64,000 bases of DNA from Daucus carota subsp. sativus (Eukaryota; Streptophyta; Magnoliopsida; Apiales; Apiaceae). The notes under the pieces are model-generated. The model ran no database searches, was not told where the DNA came from, and saw only the letters and a list, made by a program, of their open reading frames with translations. Made by a program: the position numbers and the translations under genes. Location: NCBI RefSeq assembly GCF_001625215.2, contig NC_030381.2, positions 46,560,689 through 46,624,688 on the forward strand, in the 5' to 3' direction. Positions 35,073 to 50,088 of this stretch are shown piece after piece (the first letter of the stretch is position 1; every line of letters starts with the position of its first letter).

Positions 35073-38000
35073 ATGTATTTCAAATGCTCAAGATGTGGGA
35101 AATTATTAATGTTGTGTTCCCCCTACTCAGGGATTTAAGCTGCAACAATTTGACAGGATCTATTCCTCCCATTTTAGGAAACTTGACGTACACAGAGAAA
35201 TTGTAAGTACTATCCGGTGTACATTTATAACATATAAAGGTTTTTGTAGGGGTAGTAGTGGGTTCAGATCTTAGTAGCTTCTGCTTTATGAGTTTCCTGT
35301 ACCATTAAAGATGTATGTATCACTATATTTAATGCACGCCACAAGTTCTCCATTAATATCTACAGTTTTAGACACTATCGTAAAGTATGTTATGTTGGTG
35401 TCTGAAAATATCTGAATTTGTATTAGGTATCTGCATGGAAACAAATTGTCTGGTGCTATTCCCCCAGAGCTTGGAAATATGACAAAGCTCCACTATCTGT
35501 ATGAATACTACACATGTTATTCGGCCGTTGTATGTTCACTAGAATTATGCAGCTGAAGTGCTATCGTAGTATACATCACTTATCTGGTTGTAAAGTCATG
35601 TCATAGACGAATTGCACGATTAAATTTCATCAATCTCTCATATGTGCTATATACAATATCCTCTTAAGTGTGTGATGACCTTATTGCAGGGAACTAAATG
35701 ATAATAAGCTCACTGGCCATATTCCACCAGCACTGGGACAGCTCACAAATTTGTTTGACTTGTAATACTTGTTTACTTGATGCTATATTTTGAATTCACT
35801 GTTTGGTTTACTTGCTGATGCTCTGTTTTGCACTGCATGCTTGCAGGAATGTTGCCAATAACAATCTTGATGGGCCTCTACCAGATAATCTCAGCTCTTG
35901 CACTAATCTCAACAGCTTGTTAGTCCCTGTCTATGACATTGGATTTTAACTTTTATACAACGTGTCTAGCGTTTAAGTAACTTTCAAAACTGGTGGCAGG
36001 AACGTCCATGGGAACAAGCTTAGTGGAACAATTCCTCCTTCATTTCAAAGGCTTGAAAGCATGACATACTTGTGAGTTCTGCTAGACACTCGTCGACCTT
36101 GCTTAATGTCCTTTCTACATATTTCTTTGCAGTCAAGGTCAAGTTTTTCCGGTGTACTGATCATGTTGTCGGTTTGTCGCTGTTCATTGTTCTAAATTTT
36201 TCTTCGTTAGAAGCTGGAATTCACAATTAATTTTATCCTATAATATGTAGGAATCTTTCTTCCAACAATCTCAAGGGTCCAATTCCAATTGAACTATCCA
36301 AAATTGGTAATCTGGATACACTGTGAGTATGAAATCCTTTTTTGTTCCACATTTCAGTGAACAAGAACTCCCTAATGTCTACTGTAATGCCCAGACAGTT
36401 ACATATTGACAACTGTAGCTGTTATTTGGATTTAATTTTGATACTTTTGTTTGTTTATTCAACTAGGGATCTCTCTAATAATAGGATAACCGGTGCCATT
36501 CCTTCACCAATCGGTGACCTGGAACATCTTCTAAAATTGTGAGTTAAAACCTTAATTTTAATAGTGTAATGAAAAACCCAAAGCAATTCTTCTTGAATTT
36601 TTAATCAATCCTTATATCTGACTCGCAATGTGCCAGGAATCTAAGCAAAAACTATTTAACCGGTGATATACCTGCAGAGTTTGGTAATTTAAGAAGTGTC
36701 ATGGAGATGTGAGTGCTTTTATTATAATTCTGTTATTTTTAAACAATGTAATTTATTGATTTAGACTTCAACCCTTTTACTTTGCATCATAGAGATCTTT
36801 CACATAACAATCTTTCTGGTCCCATTCCCGACGAACTGGCTCAGCTTCAGAATATCTTCATGCTGTAAGTTCTGCAACTCTTCAATCCTTCACGAGAACA
36901 GTTAATCTGCTTACATTAGTGTGGTTGCCTGCTTGTGAATAGATATGTATTTTCTAGATCCTTATTGAATTTTTGCCTGGCAAACATTTATATCTTACAC
37001 ATATATCCTCTTCCTTATACAAGGACAACTGACAAATTCTTATCTGATCCATTTTTCCATTGTATGAATAACAGGAACGTGGAGAACAACAAGTTATCTG
37101 GGGATGTGTTGTCATTAGCCAATTGTCTCAGTCTTACTAATTTGTGGGTTCACCATCCCCCTAATGTCTTATTACTTGTTTCCAAGTGGGTATGTGATGT
37201 TGCGGTTGAATTAATCTTATATTATATTTGCAGGAATGTTTCCTACAACAACCTAGCCGGGGATATTCCTATTGGTAATAACTTCTCGAGGTTCTCACCA
37301 GAGAGGTTAGATAATCAACTCACTTCACTTTGAGTAAACCTTATGAGTTATGATGACTTTCTTGTGTGCTTTGAAGAGTATTAACTATTCCTATTCACAG
37401 CTTCCTAGGGAATCCAGGTCTTTGCGGCTCTTGGCTGAGGACTCCTTGTCATGCGTCTCAGTCAGCCAGACGAGGTTAGCATGTTTATCATCTGGCAGCA
37501 ATCTCATCTACTAGCTTATTTTGAATAAGAGTACTGCTCTATGAAAATTATTCTCTCCAGTGCTCATCTGCACTATGTGGATATTTTACTAAAGACTGAG
37601 TTCTGAATTTAATAGAAACAGTTATCTGTCTTCATATTTTACCATGTTCTTTGCAAGTAGTGTATTTAGAATGAATTTGACTTTTAAGGATTATGAAAAA
37701 ATTTAATAATTGTCATCAAGAAGTCAGGTTGCAATATTGAAATGTTAACAGTAGTATACATTTCTTATGTGGTGAATGAAAATTATTCAACTCTACTAAG
37801 TACCAAGCATTTGAAAGAAAGTTGTTTTGACTAGGATCTTTAGTATCTTATCATCTTTATTTATTTTTATATTTTCTCAATTTATCCATTTGCTCGCCAT
37901 TAATTTGGTGGAGAGTATTCTGAACTAAAATATTTTAGCAAACATAACGCTACCAGTACATTTACATTGTAGATTCTTTTAATTGTGATATTGTAATTAA

Positions 38001-39900
38001 GTACTGCAAGCATATACGGATGTGTAATTGTAAAGTTAAAATCTACCTCTAATGGCGCGAACTTAGATCTTTGTAAGAATTGGAGCAAATGCTGCAATAT
38101 CTTTACCATTTTCATTTTGGACACAGCAACGATATCTAAAGCAGCTATTTTGGGGATTGCTGTGGGTGCACTGCTGATTCTGTTCATGATCTTAGTAGCA
38201 GCATGCCGGCCACAAAATCAAGCACCTTTCATCAGTGGATCACTTGACAAACCAGGTACAGTTGTTTTGTGATACTATACTTATTTGACCGACAAAATCT
38301 CTGGAACTTTAATAGCTACTAAATGTTTTATGGCTATTGTTCACAGTTAATTACTCAGCTCCAAAACTTGTGATACTTAACATGAACATGGCCCTTCATG
38401 TGTATGAGGATATTATGAGAATGACGGAGAACCTGAGTGAGAAGTGTATAATTGGATATGGTGCATCGAGCACCGTGTACAAATGTGTCCTTAAGAATTG
38501 CAGACCAGTGGCAGTAAAAAAACTGTATACTCATTGTCCACAGTACCTTAAGGAATTCGAGACGGAGCTTGAGACTGTTGGGAGCATCAAGCATCGTAAT
38601 CTAGTCAGCCTCCAAGGATATTCACTGTCTCAATCAGGAAACCTGCTTTTTTATGACTACATGGAAAACGGTAGCCTTTGGGATCTCCTTCATGGTGAGT
38701 GTACAGAGTTTTGCATTCTGCAAAGTTGCATGTTTATCTGATATTGATAGGTGTCTATAAGAAACAAATTAAAATCTTATTTGTTTGCCTAAAAACCACA
38801 AAGCATCAATATGCTTCAGTGTAATAAGGGGGTATTAGGCACCATGTGTAGAAAGGGCTTTGGTTTTATTATGCATAAGCTAGGTTACTTATACGTTCTC
38901 CATCTCTCCTTCGGCTGGACTAGGCGAGTTTCATTCTTTTTATTAATAAAATTTTTAAATCTGTTCTTAAGGCCCTACCAAGAAAAAAAAGCTGGACTGG
39001 GACACCCGTCTTCGAATAGCACTTGGTGCTGCCCAAGGCCTTGCATATCTTCATCATGATTGCAGCCCTCGGATTATTCATAGGGATGTAAAGTCATCGA
39101 ACATACTTCTGGACCAGGATTTAGAGGCTCACCTCACGGACTTTGGTATTGCCAAGAGTTTATGCACAACCAAATCTTACACCTCTACTTATGTTTTGGG
39201 CACCATTGGTTATATAGATCCAGAGTATGCTCGCACTTCGCGTCTTACTGAGAAATCTGACGTTTATAGCTATGGGATTGTGCTACTTGAGTTGCTAACG
39301 GGAAGAAAAGCAGTGGATAATGAATGCAACCTCCATCATCTGGTGAGCATTTTATCTTCAAGTTTATGTAAATTATTTAGCCTTGCATTCAGTTATTCAC
39401 TTTTTTGTTCAAAAATTCATTTATGGATCTGACTTTATTATTTGTCTTTGACTATGAATATTACTTGCATTTTCTATAAAATTTATGTCTAGTTGTAAAC
39501 CCTTAACCCATCATGTGTATATCAGATTTTATCCAAGACGGCAAACAATACAGTAATGGATACTGTTGATCCGGACATAACAACTACATGCAAGGATCTC
39601 AACGACGTTAAAAAAGTGTTCCAGCTCGCCCTTCTCTGCAGCAAAAGGCAACCAACTGATCGGCCAACAATGCATGAAGTGGTCCGCATGCTCAGTAGCA
39701 TCTCAATCGCTGCAGTAGTGCCAACAAAAGAATCCACCCTAGTCCCCTCGCTCACAGATCCATCTGCCAAAGTCCCCTGCTACAAGGATGAGTACGCAAA
39801 TCTCAAGGCCCCTCACTTGGTAAACTGCTCATCCATGAGCACCTCAGATGCTCAGCTGTTCCTAAAATTTGGAGAGGTGATCTCTCAGAACAGTCACTAA
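32997..39900 (+). CDS. ER: LRR receptor-like serine/threonine kinase ERECTA
   Basis: 27 coding exons, 983 aa (Arabidopsis ERECTA is 976 with 27 exons). Exons: 32997-33078, 33272-33410, 33496-33567, 33689-33760, 33909-33980, 34068-34139, 34229-34300, 34409-34480, 34578-34649, 34745-34813, 34883-34954, 35131-35202, 35427-35498, 35690-35761, 35847-35918, 36000-36071, 36251-36322, 36467-36538, 36637-36708, 36793-36864, 37075-37143, 37234-37305, 37401-37474, 38127-38255, 38347-38694, 38972-39342, 39526-39900. Signal peptide about 1-24, paired-Cys cap ([12 protein letters not shown]), about 20 LRRs, membrane helix about 580-600. The kinase has G-loop [10 protein letters not shown] near 655, VAVKK lysine, HRDVKSSN near 772 and DFG near 792. 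The tail [15 protein letters not shown] is ERECTA-type, not ERL1/2. ERECTA perceives EPF/EPFL peptides with TMM and SERKs to control stomatal patterning and inflorescence growth. Confidence 0.96.
35032..35071. repeat. (TG)n microsatellite in ERECTA intron 11
   Basis: About 20 uninterrupted TG units, 60 bp upstream of exon 12. A likely polymorphic marker. The VCVCV-type ORF across it is an artefact. Confidence 0.95.
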
Positions 39901-41106
39901 ACCAAATCTCGCAAGGTAATCAGTATTATTAATGTACCTTGCTTAGGCTCTCAAGATCATCTCAAAAAATACTGTATAAAAAATATGTAAGTAAGTAGAA
40001 CCAATTATTGCAGCCTGCAAGAAATGGACAGATTTAGTATTGAATCTGGATCTGCATGTACTATGGTGCATTATATGTCTGGTGTAGTTTATGAAAAAGC
40101 AAGTAGTAGCTTTGGCACAAGGATATGGGACCTCTGCTCCTGTATCTGGCACTGGCATATGGGGAGGTTTTATGAAGTTGGGTGCACATTTTGAGGTGGG
40201 AGCAAGCACTGAGCTTCTGCTCAGAAATAATGCACTTGTGGAGCCATAACTTGCTCATTATATACAACTCCTCTTCAATCATACTTACCAGTACTGTTTA
40301 TTAGACAGTTCCCCCTTCATTGTTGTGGAAACCATCTCTTGCTTAGAATGTAAATCTTCTTTACTCCCTAGTTTTGGTAATTACATAAAGGTTACTTTTT
40401 ATTTTCGGGGATTATCGTCGACTAGCATTTGGGGAAAAAATTGGGATTTTTTTTTGAGTATCTAGCATTTTCCATGTTTAAATAAGAAAACAAAACATAA
40501 CAAAGCAACGCCCTGATGAGCACAAAAAACATCCGGCTTTACCAGGATTTGTAGGATTTGTAAAACGACATATATTTTGAAACGGAGAAATAGTACCGTT
40601 CTCATTTTAATTTCTTATGAATTTAAAACTTAAATATAATCGATTTCATGATTATTGGATTATGATTTTGGTGGTTAACATATATCAAAAGATTTGTAAT
40701 TTTTACATGAAACCGCGCGGTTATGAACACGTACTCTTCACCAGCACATGATTAATCTCCCGGTGAGGTTACAAATTATTAAGCAGCATGTTCTTTAAAC
40801 TTTAGAGGTTTTCTTCAGAAGATCAACATCTCCGAAGCTTGATATTTCGTTATTTCGTTACCACTATAATTGCAGAGCTGATTTTATTGAGGAGAAAGTG
40901 AATGCAAATTTCTACTTCATTTATAGTTCAAGATTTTCAAATAATAATAATTAGTTTTTGGAAAATCGAAACTAAATTGTTCAATTTGAAAAAACAACAG
41001 ATTACGAATTAGTTCGACATGATTTGATTTTGAACCGAATCTCAAAATTGAACCGACCGAACTCTCTCGTTAGAGAAGTTAGAATCGATTCCTCAGTAGA
41101 ACAATA

Positions 41107-41332
41107 GGGCCATTTGGGTTAGTTTAAAAAAAGTGACTTCTTGCTTATATTAAAGAAGTGGAGTAGAAGCGAGAAATAAATAAGTTAATAAAGTGTTTGG
41201 AAAAGAAGTAGAAGTAGAAGATGTCAGAGAGAAACTAGCATTTTTAGCTTTTTAAAAGTATTTCTACTTATTTACACAAACAGGTCAAGAGAAGCAGAAA
41301 TTGGAAGCAGCTCCTGCTAAACAAACAGACCC
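41107..41332. repeat. MITE-like repeat with imperfect TIRs
   Basis: Left end GGGCCATTTGGGTTAGTTT and right end CTAAACAAACAGACCC are imperfect inverted copies, typical of short hAT or PIF MITEs. The interior is AG-rich (AGTAGAAGTAGAAG). A related sequence appears inverted inside both tandem units at about 27900 and 30010. No duplication identified. Confidence 0.5.
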
Positions 41333-41687
41333 AATGATTTGGCTCCGAATCACTGGTTGGAGTTGACGGCATGACGCTGATGATGCCAATTAACTTAGAT
41401 GAATTAACATAGATGTTGTCCTTCAAGAATAGTGTTGTAAAAAGCGAGATTAATCATATTTTAATTGAATTATTCGGAGACTAATTAAATTGATCGGGAA
41501 TTAATCGGAGATTTTATCAGCTTGGCAAAATATGGAACATGAACTAAACAGGCGATTAAAATCATTGATTTTAGAACAGAGATCAGGAGTCACCCGTGTT
41601 AAATATTCAGGCAATCTACCGTCTTCTTCTTTCACCAAGTATCTGTGAATGAGTATGTTACTCGAATCTTATGCAGAAACTACGAAA

Positions 41688-41747
41688 AATGAACACACGA
41701 ATTCTCTTTTTTTTTTTTTTTTTTTTTCACAATGAACACACGAATTC
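41688..41747. repeat. Poly(T) tract flanked by a 17-bp direct repeat
   Basis: The 17-mer AATGAACACACGAATTC occurs at 41688-41704 and again at 41731-41747, separated only by TC, a long T run and CAC (26 bp). This is the expected footprint of target-primed reverse transcription on the minus strand that left little but the poly(A) tail. Confidence 0.7.
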
Positions 41748-42442
41748 ATATCATGCAAGATATATGAAATCCTAGTATCGATGCAGAGTTTCTTGCCCAA
41801 GTCATTCAGCATTAAGCCACTTGGCCATTGTGGTCCAAACTAGAAGGGCAGCACGTACCACACGCATATTTAGCTTTAAAAATAGCTCCATTGATGTTTA
41901 TTTTGAGCATCTCAGTTTAGTACAAGTTTGGTCCGTCGCTCCGACCCCTTTAAATTCACAGCAAAGGGTGTTAAAACCAGCTCAAATTTGCCGAGGAATC
42001 CAATAAAATAAATTTCGGATCATACATACCCTCTAAGTTGAAACTTGTAAGCTATTGACAAACATGTGCAAGACAAGTCTTTAGATATAATTTCCGGATG
42101 CATCGATAAATAGCAAGTAATGATCCAGCTGATGATTTTCAGATTCATAGTGCATTATTATACGGAAACTCAAAATTGGTTCTAATATAACCACTCCGAA
42201 TACCATCAGCATGTAACTCAATGTCTAAATCTCTGTAGTCCATTTTCATTCAAGCATATTCAAGGACAAAGAAGCTGATCAAGAGAACAGATATAGACAA
42301 ACTGTAAGAGCCTGTAGCCTTAATGTTAAAACCAAAGCTGACGGAAAATTCTCAACTACAAATTATGCAAAGGCAAGATGCATAAACCTCACTTAATATA
42401 CTTTAGCTATACGGACTCCCCTAGTTCCGACGAAGGGAATCA

Positions 42443-44172
42443 TCATAGGGGAGCTGAAGTCTTCAGGGAAGCACATTGTTCCAAATCAGCAAAAGATGTG
42501 CTGCATAAACTGTGAAACTTAGATCGTCTTACTTGTGAGTAATGTGGGGACACACTTGAATACGAAGGAGGGTCTTGATTCTCTACAGTATCACTGTTCT
42601 TAGGACTGTTGGTCATCGCAACAGCCAATGCCAGAGTGCTCTGCCTAGAGTTGCTGAATTTGGATTTCTTAAACACTTTGGCGTTGGTTTTGAGCAGTGA
42701 ACTACAGTGTTTATCAATGACAAGACTTTTTGCCAGCGAATTTTTCCTTCTTCTGTCATACTGCGTTTCAGGCTTGGATATTTCAGTGATGGACGAGCAC
42801 AAGGAAGCATCTGATAATCTGGAGAACGACTTTGACTTCCCTTTGTAAAATCTTGACATTCCCTTTCTGCAACCATTAGAATCAAAATGCATTCATTTAG
42901 CAATAATTTGAAACCCAACATTCTACATAAAGATCAGTACAGACAAAGAAACGAGTAGAATGACCGTAAAAGAAATGCACGATTTCATGCAAAACAATAA
43001 ACCTGATTACCTAATTACCTATTTCCTTTGAACTTTTTCCTTTTCAAGAGCCAAAAACATAAAGAAACGAGTAGAATGACGTGATATCTGTTTTTCACGT
43101 AAAATCAAATAAATCGTGAAAGAAATGCACGATTCATGCAAAACGATAAACCTGATTACCTAATTACCTATTTCCTTTGAACTTTTTCCTTTTCAAGAGC
43201 CAAAAACATAAAGAAACGAGTAGAATGACGTGATATCTTGTTTTTCACGTAAAATCAAATAAATCGTGAAAGAAGTGCACAATTTCATGCAAAACGATAA
43301 ACCTGATTACCTAAATACCTATTTCCTTTGAACTTTTTCCTTTTCAAGAGCCAAAAATACATGTCGGATAATATTAGACCTCATCATCCTACTGACACAG
43401 AGTCTTGTGCACCAGCAAAGATCACAATTATCAGCGGGCAACTTGAAAACCAAATACCACAACTACTATTGGTTTGAATTATTGCACTTAATATACTTAA
43501 AAACGTAATTTATGACTGTTTCATTCAATTAAATCTACATGCTCTTCCTTACAGCAAAACTTCCCAGCAATGGGCAATACAATTTGATACTCGATGTTAA
43601 GCATAAACCTGTCTCAATCTCTGACCAAACCTAAAATCTCAACACACACCTCAGCTTGGGAAATCCAAAAAGATCAATAACAAGATACTCACAATTTAAA
43701 CTCATTATAATCAGAACACATGACAGTCAAAATACTTTTTTTTCCCACAAGCAAAACATCCTAAAGTTAAAACATAAACAGAAACAAAACCATTTCATAA
43801 CTTATCTAAACAAAGTAAAAAAAACAAAACAGGAACATGCATACTTGATCATACACGATACAACCTTAACAAAATCACAAAAAATCGAAACACAAACAGA
43901 AAGAGAACTCACTTTGTGGGAAGAGCCTCCTCCAAAGCTTGCAAAGAATCAAAAGAGCCATGTTCCTCTTTCTTATAACTACTCTGCACCTCCTCCTCAT
44001 CCCCATTCTCATTCTCTTCATCACTGTTCTTCCCAATAGAAGAAGAATCTCTAGAACAAGAACTCAAAAAACACCCATCATTCTTCTTCTCACCATTGAT
44101 CACCATCATATCATCACTTTCAAGAACCCCTTTTTCTTGATGATCCAACATTGACATCACAAACAAGCCCAT
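42443..44172 (-). CDS. OXIDATIVE STRESS 3-like protein
   Basis: Two exons on the minus strand, 44172-43913 and 42866-42443, 227 aa. The acidic, serine-rich exon 1 product (SCSRDSSSIGKNSDEENENG) is followed across the splice by KKGMSRFYKGKSKSFSRLSD (from residue 87) and then ITEISKPETQYDRRRKNSLA. This bipartite signature of a G[ILM]S.F..GKS.SF core plus a KPE..Y..RR tail defines the plant OXS3 family. OXS3 proteins are nuclear, linked to tolerance of heavy metals and oxidative stress through chromatin; function here is inferred. The start is MGLFVMSMLDHQ; a second ATG lies at codon 6. The single 1,046-bp intron contains a tandem repeat. Confidence 0.82.
42944..43358. repeat. Three-copy tandem repeat in the OXS3-like intron
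   Basis: AAAGAAACGAGTAGAATGAC begins each copy at about 42944, 43061 and 43210, and TTTCCTTTGAACTTTTTCC recurs in each. Copies 2 and 3 have a period of about 149 bp; copy 1 is shorter (about 117 bp), lacking a GTGATATC...CACGTAAAATC segment. Near-identity suggests recent duplication. Confidence 0.85.
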
Positions 44173-46955
44173 GAATCAATATATACCAACCCACCCACCA
44201 AACCAAATCAAACCCTCAAAATTATTCCTCAATCAAAGCAAACAAAAACAAGAAAATCTTTTTTTTTTTTTTTTATGATATGGGTCTATCACAAGACACA
44301 ATCTTTGACAAAAAAGATGGGATCTTTGCAAGCATAACAGAGAGCATTCAAAGGAAACATCTTTGTTAATTTTCTTGTTGCTTCAAGTGATTATTATATG
44401 ATGAAAAATGTAGAATTTTATAGCAGGTTATTTATGTGAAATAATAAATAAAGAAAAAGGAGTTACAAATTTACAGTACAAGGACAAATTTAATATTTAA
44501 TGTAATGAAACTAAAACGGTGGGGCTTATCCACTTTCCATCCTTATCCAGGTTTGAGTTGATACATAAAAGCTGGCAAAAGTGAAAATAGATATACAATA
44601 CATGTCATCATATCTCTATCTCCCATCAAGATTTTCTATTTTTGCCCTGATATTGAGTGGGAAGCAAGAAATATTTTTATCTTGGGTCTTTCTGGTGTGT
44701 GCCCATGGGCACACATTAAGCACTAAATTTGATAAATTTGGTGGATTTTGATTGGTGGACTTGATGTATATGCAGGGGGCCATCCTTATTTATGATTAGA
44801 TGACCAATAAAAATGCACCAAACTCATAGGAGTTAGTGCTTATTGTGTGCCCATGGGCACACCATAGAAAAACCGTTTTATCTTATATATTGATTCGAGT
44901 TTTTAGGAATTTATAGCAGTTTTTTTTATTCGATGTCATCTGGTTAACAAAAAATAAAATTATGCGGGATAAAATTATTTAGATTTAATATTTTATGTTA
45001 ATAATCATTATTTAATATAAAGTTTATATCATTTTTCAGAACTGTGTTATTTTTATATGTGCAGTACAATGCCACACTAGAAATGATCCGAGTTTTCTAG
45101 ATATTGTTGTTTTATTTTAGATGAGTGAATTGAATTTTGTAGTACGATATAATTATCGATTTAAAATGTATTCTATCGATAAGATAAGAAAGGATAATGA
45201 TAGAGGCAAGTTCATAAATCAACCGTTAAAGTTACAGGCATATCTTTAATTGATGTTTAAACAGGTAATTTTTGGTACAAATATTACAATTAAGCACATA
45301 ATTTATTTTGTTGAGTCACCTATCCTGTGTCATTATCTTCCGAGGATATGGATGAAAAAAATTTCACTAAAAAAAGAAGAAAAAAAATGCAATCTCAAGT
45401 TAAATTTTATATTTATCCTGATCTAAGTATGGTGTAATCTCGTGTTCCCCCAACCTTTACCAAGATCTTATCTTTCCCTTGAAAACAATTTTATGATACG
45501 GCCAGAGGTTTGGTTTTTTTAATATTTTTTGACACGTTCTTGTATATTTTGATTATAAAATAAAATATATATTAGAGTAAACGGGGATTATATACATTCT
45601 GTAAACTGAACACGTTCACAAAACGAGGATCATGTATATTCTGCCACAAACTCAACATGGTCTGCTCCAAACTGAACATGTTCTGCATGACTAGGCCTAG
45701 GCGCCATGTCTGATTTTTCGGTTAAAGTCCGATATCGGCTATGAATATGAGACAACCAGCTTAGAGTTTTGAAAAATTATTGAGCTCAGTTACGTACCTA
45801 CGTCCTCAAGCCAATCCGAACTAAATGAATTTTTCTGAAATTCGATGCGAATTTTTTTAAAATTATTTTTTATCAACAAAAAATGGTCATAATTGGATAT
45901 ATATGATCAAATGAGGTCAAATTTAACTAAACTCGACTACCTATTAACTATTAAAAATTATCTTTAAAAAAACTATTAAATTAATCGAATTTAACATATT
46001 TTTGATTGAAATTATAATCGATTGAATTTAGTCCAAATTTTTGCAAATTTCAAAATTTTAACAGAATGATAGGAGTATTAAGATAGTAGATAATAGTATA
46101 ATACACCATAGAGTAAGTATCAAGTGATACTTTATTTATGATACTAACTCTGTCATGGTAGATAATACGTCATAGAGCAAGTATCAAGTGATACTCCATT
46201 ATTTATGATACTAGCCTTGTTAGAAAAATCGGTGATTAATCACCGATTAATTCCTGTTATGTAACTTGCCGAACTCATTAAATCTCTGATTAATCATCGA
46301 TCAATCCGAATAATTCCCGATTAATTCTTGTTCCGTGAGTTCACCAATTAAGTTCGATTTCCGCTTTTTACAACATTACATACTAGTAACTAGATTGATA
46401 ATAGAGTATTTGAACATATGACGTGGATATGACATTTCATTAGTACGAAAGAGGAGTAGTATTTAGACAGCTTGTGAAAATGTGTATTTTGGACAAATTA
46501 ACACCCTCAACGGATATTTTGGACATTTTTTCTAATCATAAATTGCATATTACGGAAATAATTGTACAGAATAATAATAATAATAAATAATAAATTTATT
46601 GTAAAATGAAAATTGTGTTGGAGTTTACAAGGCGCAATCATTGGTTATAGGTTGATTGGTTACCGACCTACTGAATAGATACAATGTAAATCGGTGCATG
46701 GTTAAAGATGAAGCTCTCTGATACAGAGTTTTCATGTGTTTTAAGCCAGGGGCGATAGAGTTGACTAAGAAGATTACTCTGAACTTAACATGTAAACAAA
46801 GTACCAATTACAATAACTCATGATACACACTTATGATACAGTTCTCAGCCTAACAGCAAAATATGCATGCTAATCATTATGTTCTTGTTGCTTCTTGACA
46901 CGGGCCTTGATCATGATTAACACACCATTGAACACTAGCTCTATTAGAGTGTGCT
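44173..46955. other. Intergenic region between the OXS3-like and GH9 genes
   Basis: Promoter side of the OXS3-like gene (a long T run at 44259-44274), then one MITE (44684-44875). A short direct repeat of AAGTATCAAGTGATACT with TTATTTATGATACTA lies at about 46110-46210, and the repeat copy described with 41430-41560 is also here. No gene seen. The GH9 3' UTR should end here. Confidence 0.5.
44684..44875. repeat. MULE-type MITE with CCATGGG palindromes
   Basis: 192 bp, the same length as the copy at 28776. Starts GGGTCTTTCTGGTGTGTGCC and ends GGCACACCATAGAAAAACCG. A 9-bp duplication, TTTTATCTT, flanks it (44675-44683, 44876-44884). The GTGCCCATGGGCAC palindrome is present in both arms, with a central GCAGGGGGCCATCC. 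Lies about 510 bp upstream of the OXS3-like start. Confidence 0.9.

Positions 46956-50088
<3,133 letters not shown>

Larger units (their letters stand above)
39901..42442. other. Intergenic region between ERECTA and the OXS3-like gene
   Basis: The ERECTA 3' UTR should occupy roughly the first 400 bp; the convergent OXS3-like 3' UTR lies near 42200-42442. It contains the MITE-like repeat at 41107-41332 and a poly-T insertion scar at 41688-41747. 41430-41560 resembles, inverted, 46230-46370 (shared TTGTAAAAAGCG and GGGAATTAATCGG pieces), so both belong to one unnamed repeat family. Confidence 0.5.

Noticed and set aside
35032-35206. 73-codon ORF with a VCVCV run
   Set aside because: Translation of the TG microsatellite joined to ERECTA exon 12.
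36935-37333. 132-codon plus ORF in ERECTA
   Set aside because: It runs through intron 20 and exons 21-22; only the spliced exon parts are real.
42944-43358. CRISPR-like array
   Set aside because: Three tandem copies of 117-149 bp without unique spacers, in a plant intron; a simple tandem duplication.
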